Source of the DNA: Candidatus Woesearchaeota archaeon
GTDB lineage: Archaea; Nanobdellota; Nanobdellia; Woesearchaeales; PXDW01
Direction: 5' to 3'
Assembly (NCBI GenBank): GCA_003564925.1
Contig: PXDW01000096.1
Span: 1 to 10,662, forward strand
DNA length: 10,662 nt
The notes beneath the pieces are model-generated. The model saw only the letters and a program-made list of their open reading frames with translations, did not search any database and was not told the origin of the DNA. The position numbers and the translations under genes were made by a program. Positions 8,098-10,662 of this stretch are shown piece after piece; the stretch's first letter is position 1, and each line of letters begins with the position of its first letter.

Positions 8098-8107
8098 TAT
8101 TTAAAAG
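8098..8107 (-). promoter_or_regulatory. TATA box for the GT4 operon
   Basis: Minus-strand CTTTTAAATA is centred about 27 bases upstream of the ATG at 8075, as expected for a leaderless archaeal transcript. Confidence 0.6.
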
Positions 8108-8176
8108 TTTTGAATAATAATTAGATAATAAAAGAATAAAGATATTATTTATAATATTTTAAGAATCAATTAAAAA

Positions 8177-8187
8177 GCTATTTAAAG
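8177..8187 (+). promoter_or_regulatory. TATA box for the dph2-like/U32 operon
   Basis: GCTATTTAAAG has its TTTAAA core about 26 bases before the ATG at 8209. This supports translation from that ATG and argues against a longer, conventionally sized N-terminus. It is divergent from the box at 8098-8107. The rest of the 133-base gap (8076-8208) is plain AT-rich sequence in which I see no other element. Confidence 0.62.
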
Positions 8188-8208
8188 AAGCAATCATTCT
8201 TTTTATAT

Positions 8209-8865
8209 ATGAAAGTTGAGTTTATTGAGGCAAGATATAAAGAAAAAGTTGTCTTGCCTAATTGGGTAATAAAAAAGCTGCCGAAAGAGCTTGCTCTTTT
8301 TGCAACTGTCCAATTTATTGGATCATTACAAGAAATAAAAAAGCAGCTGGAAGATAACAATATAAAAGTAAAGCTATATAGGCCAAAGCATACAAAATAC
8401 AAAGGGCAGATTCTTGGATGCTCAATAGAAAAATTTGATTCCAAGAGCTTCCTCTATATAGGGGACGGGCAATTCCATCCTAAAGCTTTATTGCTAAAAA
8501 ACCCAAAAACCACGGTTTTCTGCTTTAATCCAATTAGAAAAAAATTTTTGATTATAAATGAAAAGGAGATTATACCCTGGCTTAGAAAAAAGAAAGGAGC
8601 TCTATTAAAATTTATGGCTTCATTTAACATTGGAGTGCTTATATCATCAAAGAAGGGACAAAACAGGATTGAAGATGCCTTAAGATTAAAAGAAAAGCTT
8701 CCTGAGAAAAACCTTTATTTTTTTATTTTTGACACATTGAATTTTGAAGAGCTGGAAAACTTCCCTTTTATAGATTGTTTCATTAACACAGCTTGCCCAA
8801 GAATAGCCTACGATGATTATGAAAAGATAAGAAAGCCCATACTTAACCTAGAGGACATAGAATGA
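8209..8865 (+). CDS. dph2: Dph2-like diphthamide synthase lacking the N-terminal domain
   Basis: Archaeal Dph2 is a homodimeric 4Fe-4S enzyme that transfers a 3-amino-3-carboxypropyl group from SAM to a histidine of EF2, the first step of diphthamide synthesis. This 218-residue protein matches domains 2 and 3: GQILGC (66-71), FLYIGDGQFHP (81-91), SSKKGQNR (146-153), FPFIDCF (185-191), ACPRIAYDDYE (195-205) and RKPIL (208-212). C71 and C196 correspond to the second and third cluster cysteines of Pyrococcus Dph2. The first domain, about 90-100 residues with the first cysteine, is absent; family members have about 340 residues. Only 18 codons separate the ATG from the previous in-frame stop, so it is not a start-site error. 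Homology is strong; activity with two of three ligands is uncertain, and it may need a partner or use another residue. It overlaps the next gene as ATGA. Confidence 0.87.
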   Translation: MKVEFIEARYKEKVVLPNWVIKKLPKELALFATVQFIGSLQEIKKQLEDNNIKVKLYRPKHTKYKGQILGCSIEKFDSKSFLYIGDGQFHPKALLLKNPKTTVFCFNPIRKKFLIINEKEIIPWLRKKKGALLKFMASFNIGVLISSKKGQNRIEDALRLKEKLPEKNLYFFIFDTLNFEELENFPFIDCFINTACPRIAYDDYEKIRKPILNLEDIE

Positions 8866-10061
8866 AAAAGGTAGAGCTGTTAAGCCCGGCTGGAGACTTT
8901 GCTTCGCTAAGGGCTGCTGTTGAAAATGGGGCAGATGCTGTTTATTTTGGAGTTAAGCAGTTAAACATGAGGGCAGCAGCAAAAAACTTTTCTTTGGGTA
9001 ATATTAAAAAGGTTGTTGATTACTGCCATAATAACAAAATTAAGGCATACCTTACGCTAAACACTATAATCTATGACAATGAAATAAAAACAGCAGAGAA
9101 GATTTTAAAAAAAGCAAAAGAGGCAAAGGTTGATGCAATCATAGCCTGGGATATCGCTGTTTTACAGCTTTGCAAAAAATTAAAATTAAACATGCATCTA
9201 AGCACACAGGCAAATGTAACAAACTCTCAAGAGATAAAATTCTACAAAAAAATAGGAGTGAAAAGAATTAACCTGGCAAGGGAATTGAATTTGGAGCAGA
9301 TAAAAAAAATAAAAAAGCAGGGCATAGAGATAGAAGTTTTTGTTCATGGGGCCTTATGCGTGAGCATTAGCGGAAGGTGTCATATCTCTCAAAGTCTATA
9401 TGGAAAATCAGCAAATAGGGGTGAGTGCCTGCAGCCATGCAGAAGAGAATATTTTATAAGGGACAAAGAGACAGGCTTTGAATTAGAATTAGAGAACAGC
9501 TATATTCTAAGCCCAAAGGATTTATGCACTTTGCCTTTTCTGGAAAAGATAATTAAAGCAAATGTTAGTGCTTTAAAGATCGAAGGCAGAAACAGAAGTC
9601 CTGAGTATGTTGCAATTACAACTAAAGCCTACAGAGAAGCCATTGACGCTTATTATAATAAAAAATTCTCAAAAACCTTGGCTAATAGATTGCTAAAAGA
9701 CCTTAAAACAGTCTACAATAGGGGATTTTCAGAAAATTTCTATTTAAAGGTTCCAGATAAGAAGAGTTATACGGATAAGTATGGAAGCAAGGCCACAAAA
9801 AAAAAGGAATATCTTGGCTATGTTAAAAACTTCTACAAAAAAATAAGTGTTGCAGAGATAAAGATAGAATCTGGTTCTGTTAAGGTTGGAGATGATTTAT
9901 TGATTATTGGGAACAAGACCGGAGTAAAGAAAGAGAAGATTGAAAGCATAGAAATAAATCATAAGAAAGTTAAAGAAGCTGGGAAGGGGCAAAGAATTGC
10001 AATAAAGGTGAATAGCACTGTAAGAGAAAACGACAAGGTTTATTTATTTAAGAGTTTATGA
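8862..10061 (+). CDS. U32-family protein (TrhP/YegQ-like, probable tRNA hydroxylation factor)
   Basis: Historically called peptidase U32. Characterised relatives (TrhP, RlhA, UbiU/UbiV) are iron-sulfur proteins that hydroxylate RNA or quinone precursors using prephenate-derived chemistry; TrhP-type members modify uridine 34 of tRNA. The 399 residues begin MKKVELLSPAGDFASL, typical of the family, and contain the U32 signature EVFVHGALCVSISGRCHIS (158-176). C166, C173, C189 or C193, and C222 are the likely 4Fe-4S ligands; GECLQPCRREY (187-197) resembles the TrhP-type sequence. The C-terminal part from about 317 (KEYLGYVKNF) is a beta-barrel-like domain usual in full-length members. The ATG overlaps the dph2-like stop by four bases, implying co-translation. 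The family is clear; tRNA as the substrate is inferred from bacterial members and the translation-related context. Confidence 0.9.
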   Translation: MKKVELLSPAGDFASLRAAVENGADAVYFGVKQLNMRAAAKNFSLGNIKKVVDYCHNNKIKAYLTLNTIIYDNEIKTAEKILKKAKEAKVDAIIAWDIAVLQLCKKLKLNMHLSTQANVTNSQEIKFYKKIGVKRINLARELNLEQIKKIKKQGIEIEVFVHGALCVSISGRCHISQSLYGKSANRGECLQPCRREYFIRDKETGFELELENSYILSPKDLCTLPFLEKIIKANVSALKIEGRNRSPEYVAITTKAYREAIDAYYNKKFSKTLANRLLKDLKTVYNRGFSENFYLKVPDKKSYTDKYGSKATKKKEYLGYVKNFYKKISVAEIKIESGSVKVGDDLLIIGNKTGVKKEKIESIEINHKKVKEAGKGQRIAIKVNSTVRENDKVYLFKSL

Positions 10062-10077
10062 ATCTTCTAAATTATTT

Positions 10078-10242
10078 TTATAGCTTCTCAAGATAATTAA
10101 GCTGCTTAAACTGTTTCAATGCGCATTCCCTGCAATAACAAGTTTGTGGTATTCCTTTGATAGAATATTCTGCAGGCGCATCGCAGATAATGCACTTTTT
10201 AGTTTTGCCTTCTTTTTTTGTTTCTTCACTATTAGAGGACAT
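10078..10242 (-). CDS. Small zinc-ribbon protein, 54 residues, function unknown
   Basis: A short basic protein with a charged tail (MSSNSEETKKEGKTKK) and a compact metal site: C17-I-I-C20, then C35-Y-C37-R-E-C40. Four of these five cysteines can bind one zinc ion. The core KCIICDAPAEYSIKG resembles small zinc ribbons I associate with DPANN archaea, from memory only, and no function is known to me. The frame extends upstream to an ATG at 10326, but the added residues (MFYLKSFPCC...) come from the promoter region; a TATA box 26-27 bases before the ATG at 10242 supports the short form. It converges with the U32 gene and diverges from aIF1A. A role in RNA binding or translation would be only a guess from the neighbours. 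Confidence 0.72.
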   Translation of the reverse strand: MSSNSEETKKEGKTKKCIICDAPAEYSIKGIPQTCYCRECALKQFKQLNYLEKL

Positions 10243-10261
10243 ATACCTGTTTTTGTGCATT

Positions 10262-10273
10262 AATATATATAAA
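10262..10273 (-). promoter_or_regulatory. TATA box for the zinc-ribbon gene
   Basis: Minus-strand TTTATATATATT is centred about 26 bases before the ATG at 10242, so the transcript is probably leaderless. If translation began at 10260 or 10326, the box would lie too close to the start or inside the coding region. Confidence 0.55.
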
Positions 10274-10302
10274 TATTTTGGTATTTTTAGATAAAAACAA
10301 CA

Positions 10303-10320
10303 AGGAAAGCTTTTTAAATA
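10303..10320 (+). promoter_or_regulatory. BRE and TATA box for aIF1A
   Basis: A purine-rich BRE-like stretch (AGGAAAG) is followed directly by CTTTTTAAATA, whose TATA core is centred about 26 bases before the ATG at 10341. This is the clearest archaeal promoter in the window and predicts a leaderless mRNA. Confidence 0.68.
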
Positions 10321-10340
10321 AAACATATTTCTTAATTGTA

Positions 10341-10662
10341 ATGAGCAAAAAAGAAAAAGAAGAACTGGCCAAGCAGGAAAAAATACAGGAAGAAATAAGA
10401 AGAGTTAAGCTTCCAAGAGACAAACAAAGCATCGGCATATTAGATGATAGGTTGGGTGCTTCGAGATGCAGGGTTAGATGCTTAGATGGAAAAACAAGAA
10501 TTTGCAGAATACCGGGAAGATTAAAGAGAAGATTATGGGTAAGAGCAGGAGATGTTGTTCTAGTAGAGCCCTGGGAATTCGGGGGAGACGACAAAGGCGA
10601 TATAATATTCAAATACAGAGCCAGCCAGATAGAATGGCTAAAAAGAAAAGGCCACCTCGATA
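10341..10662 (+). CDS. eif1A: Translation initiation factor aIF1A, 3' end beyond window
   Basis: aIF1A binds near the A site of the small ribosomal subunit and helps scanning and initiator tRNA placement. The 107 visible residues start with a lysine- and glutamate-rich tail (MSKKEKEELAKQEK) and enter the S1-like OB fold. Signature stretches are LGASRCRVRCLDGKTR (about 43-58) with RIPG soon after, then LWVRAGDVVLVEPWEF and YRASQIEWLKRKGHL near the visible end. The family is usually about 100-115 residues, so only a few codons are likely missing. The start is supported by a BRE/TATA pair at the leaderless distance. Its presence is the main proof that the host is archaeal. Confidence 0.96.
   Translation, partial: MSKKEKEELAKQEKIQEEIRRVKLPRDKQSIGILDDRLGASRCRVRCLDGKTRICRIPGRLKRRLWVRAGDVVLVEPWEFGGDDKGDIIFKYRASQIEWLKRKGHLD

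Noticed and set aside
8152..8208. Upstream extension of the dph2-like frame that might hold the missing domain
   Set aside because: The frame is closed by TAA at 8152-8154, leaving 18 codons, and this stretch contains the TATA box.
8178..8444. Minus-strand open frame opposite the dph2-like gene
   Set aside because: It lies antisense to clear Dph2 homology and has no protein-family features; it also covers the promoter of the plus-strand gene.
10243..10326. Longer N-terminus for the zinc-ribbon protein, starting at 10326
   Set aside because: The extra residues are translated from the promoter region; the TATA box is correctly placed only for the ATG at 10242.
10232..10612. Open frame of 126 codons on the minus strand opposite aIF1A
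   Set aside because: It is antisense to the strongly conserved aIF1A coding region, has low-complexity Ser/Leu content and overlaps the zinc-ribbon gene and both promoters.

Overview
The window looks like chromosomal DNA from a small-genome, strongly AT-rich archaeon, most likely of the DPANN group (Woesearchaeota/Pacearchaeota-like). The archaeal call rests on an aIF1A gene, a Dph2-type diphthamide enzyme, and TATA boxes lying about 26-28 bases upstream of start codons with no room for a leader. The DPANN placement is an inference from base composition, lysine-rich proteins, compact gene spacing and the small zinc protein.

Bases 1-8075 form a surface-glycan island. It opens with the 3' part of a DegT/DnrJ/EryC1/StrS sugar aminotransferase (window edge) and a stand-alone CBS-pair protein of the kind usually fused to sugar nucleotidyltransferases. 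Next comes a minus-strand pair of diverged GT-B-fold transferases of the CDP-glycerol glycerophosphotransferase/UDP-GlcNAc-2-epimerase-like superfamily (1073-4542). A divergent promoter region separates these from a radical SAM/SPASM-like enzyme on the plus strand (4630-5751). Two overlapping GT4 glycosyltransferases follow on the minus strand (5758-8075). Together these could make an amino-sugar nucleotide precursor and assemble a cell-surface glycan or glycoprotein glycan. The sugar and the acceptor cannot be read from the sequence.

Bases 8076-8208 hold a second divergent promoter region and mark a change to housekeeping genes of translation. An unusually short Dph2-like protein overlaps by four bases a U32-family protein with an iron-sulfur cysteine pattern, of the type linked to tRNA hydroxylation. 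Then come a 54-residue zinc-ribbon protein (minus strand) and, divergent from it, aIF1A, which runs off the window end.

The points most worth a second look are: the Dph2-like protein lacks the whole first domain and with it one of the three cluster cysteines; the larger GT-B transferase appears to start at an AUU codon behind a good Shine-Dalgarno; and the CBS pair has lost its usual nucleotidyltransferase partner domain. I saw no tRNA or rRNA gene, CRISPR array, insertion sequence or integration site. No gene-free stretch exceeds 300 bases.
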